Source: CAZMRW01 sp964568805 (lineage in GTDB: Bacteria; Pseudomonadota; Gammaproteobacteria; Methylococcales; Methylomonadaceae). From it: 14,330 nucleotides of DNA. Numbering within the stretch: the stretch's first letter is position 1; each line of letters opens with the position of its first letter. The position numbers and the translations under genes are program-made. Below are positions 13,591 through 14,330 of this stretch, piece by piece. The stretch lies in contig CAZMRW010000102.1 of NCBI GenBank assembly GCA_964568805.1, positions 1 to 14,330 of the forward strand. The letters are read 5' to 3'. Below the pieces are notes generated by a model. That model saw nothing but the letters and a program-made list of their open reading frames with translations, had not been told where the DNA came from and did no database searches.

Positions 13591-14330
13591 ATGAACACGA
13601 CATTAACACCGTTACACAAAGCGAAAGGCAGTGTACTGGTGCTGACTGCCTTGAGTCTTTTAGTCATAATGGGCATGTTGGGTCTGGCAATTGACCTCGG
13701 CAACGCCTATGTCAATAAAACCCGTTTACAAAACGCCCTGGATGCCATGGTCTTGAGTGCAGCCATTTCGTTAGTGAATGAACGGGTAGGGAATGCTGTC
13801 GCCGATGCTCAGCACACGTTTGATGAATACAACCTTACCTCTGTGGATGCGACAACTGATATTGATATCTGTTTTTTTGATAATTACAGCGATATTAATG
13901 CAAATTCACCTTGCGATACAGCAACGCCTACGGCATCGTCAAGGTTCGTCCGCGGCGCTATGAAACCCGAAAACGCATTAAGCGTAGCAACGACTTTTGC
14001 TTCTTTAATAGGCTTTGCTGAAACCAATATCCATGCCAGCGCTGTATCAGGGCCCTTATCGTTGAATAATTTATGCACCTTGATCCCAGTAGTAGCATGT
14101 GCGGAGATGGTAGCCACCAATGCAGGTGCCGATGGAATTCCCAATACAAAAGATGATACACGAGTGCCCGCAGATAAAGACTGCACCGATGATAACTGCT
14201 ATGGCCTTACCGTAGGCGCTAATGTTTCAGTCAAAAACCACAGCCAGACTGATATCGGTCCCGGCAATTTTAATTTATTGGATGTAGGTTCCGGTGCGGA
14301 TGCTGTATGCGAAGCCATGGCAGGCAATCT
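13591..14330 (+). CDS. tadG: TadG-like pilus assembly protein, 3'-truncated by window edge
   Basis: Open from the ATG at 13591 to the end of the window (246 codons) with no stop. AGGCAGGAG at 13575-13583 is a strong ribosome binding site. Residues about 12-60 are the TadE/TadG N-terminal signature: a short polar head, KGSVLVLTALSLLVIMGMLG as the membrane helix, then LAIDLGNAYVNKTRLQNALD and MVLSAA. The exported part has several Cys (for example in NSPCDT, NLCTL, VACAE, KDCTDDNCYG) and an Asp/Asn-rich segment around residues 178-200. TadG is a minor pseudopilin-like or anchoring component of the Tad machine; full-length members often reach 400-600 residues, so more than half may be missing. 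TadG is favoured over TadE or TadF by the sequence after the helix and the apparent length. Confidence 0.8.
   Translation, partial: MNTTLTPLHKAKGSVLVLTALSLLVIMGMLGLAIDLGNAYVNKTRLQNALDAMVLSAAISLVNERVGNAVADAQHTFDEYNLTSVDATTDIDICFFDNYSDINANSPCDTATPTASSRFVRGAMKPENALSVATTFASLIGFAETNIHASAVSGPLSLNNLCTLIPVVACAEMVATNAGADGIPNTKDDTRVPADKDCTDDNCYGLTVGANVSVKNHSQTDIGPGNFNLLDVGSGADAVCEAMAGN

Noticed and set aside
13884..14186. 100-codon minus-strand open frame
   Set aside because: Opposite the TadG-like gene, which has a strong ribosome binding site and a clear N-terminal signature.
1..14330. tRNA, rRNA, CRISPR arrays, integrase or full transposase genes
   Set aside because: None seen on either strand.

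Overview
The window looks like a chromosomal accessory region of a Gram-negative bacterium, most likely a gammaproteobacterium. A methanotroph-like Methylococcales host is possible but is only a guess. The evidence is a WecE aminotransferase very close to the enterobacterial type, an outer-membrane secretin, a lipoprotein with a lipobox, and moderate G+C content with AT-rich intergenic DNA. All supported genes lie on the + strand.

Left half (2-7723): a surface-glycan gene cluster, cut at its 5' end. In order it holds a WbqC-family protein (partial), a GT2 glycosyltransferase with two C-terminal membrane helices, a SAM methyltransferase, a PhyH-type Fe(II)/2-oxoglutarate dioxygenase, a NeuD/PglD-like left-handed beta-helix acyltransferase, a four-helix SMR/EamA-type small transporter, a second SAM methyltransferase, WecE (makes TDP-Fuc4N), and a 501-residue polytopic membrane protein that resembles GT-C glycosyltransferases. 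Several neighbours overlap by ATGA or GTGA or are a few bases apart, so most of this is probably one operon. Read as a pathway, a 4-amino-4,6-dideoxy sugar nucleotide is made, N-acylated and perhaps methylated or hydroxylated, loaded on undecaprenyl phosphate, flipped, and transferred outside the membrane. The assignment of roles is inference.

Middle (7724-8437): about 700 bases of AT-rich DNA without a convincing gene. It holds hairpins, a shared AATGAATT half-site motif and a possible sigma-70 promoter upstream of the pilin genes.

Right half (8438-14330): the start of a Tad/Flp pilus locus. It contains two paralogous Flp prepilins, a winged-helix/AAA+ ATPase, CpaB/RcpC, the RcpA/CpaC secretin with a striking polyglycine insert, a small lipoprotein with a Gly-Ser tail, and a TadG-like pseudopilin-type protein cut by the window end. 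The motor, platform and prepilin peptidase genes (tadA, tadB, tadC, tadV) and tadZ are not in the window and presumably lie further right or elsewhere. The spaces around the pilin genes are rich in structure: a good intrinsic terminator after flp1, a roughly 105-bp inverted-repeat-bounded insert before flp2, and, after flp2, a palindrome and a pair of mutually exclusive hairpins in the leader of the ATPase gene. These could set the ratio of pilin to assembly machinery.
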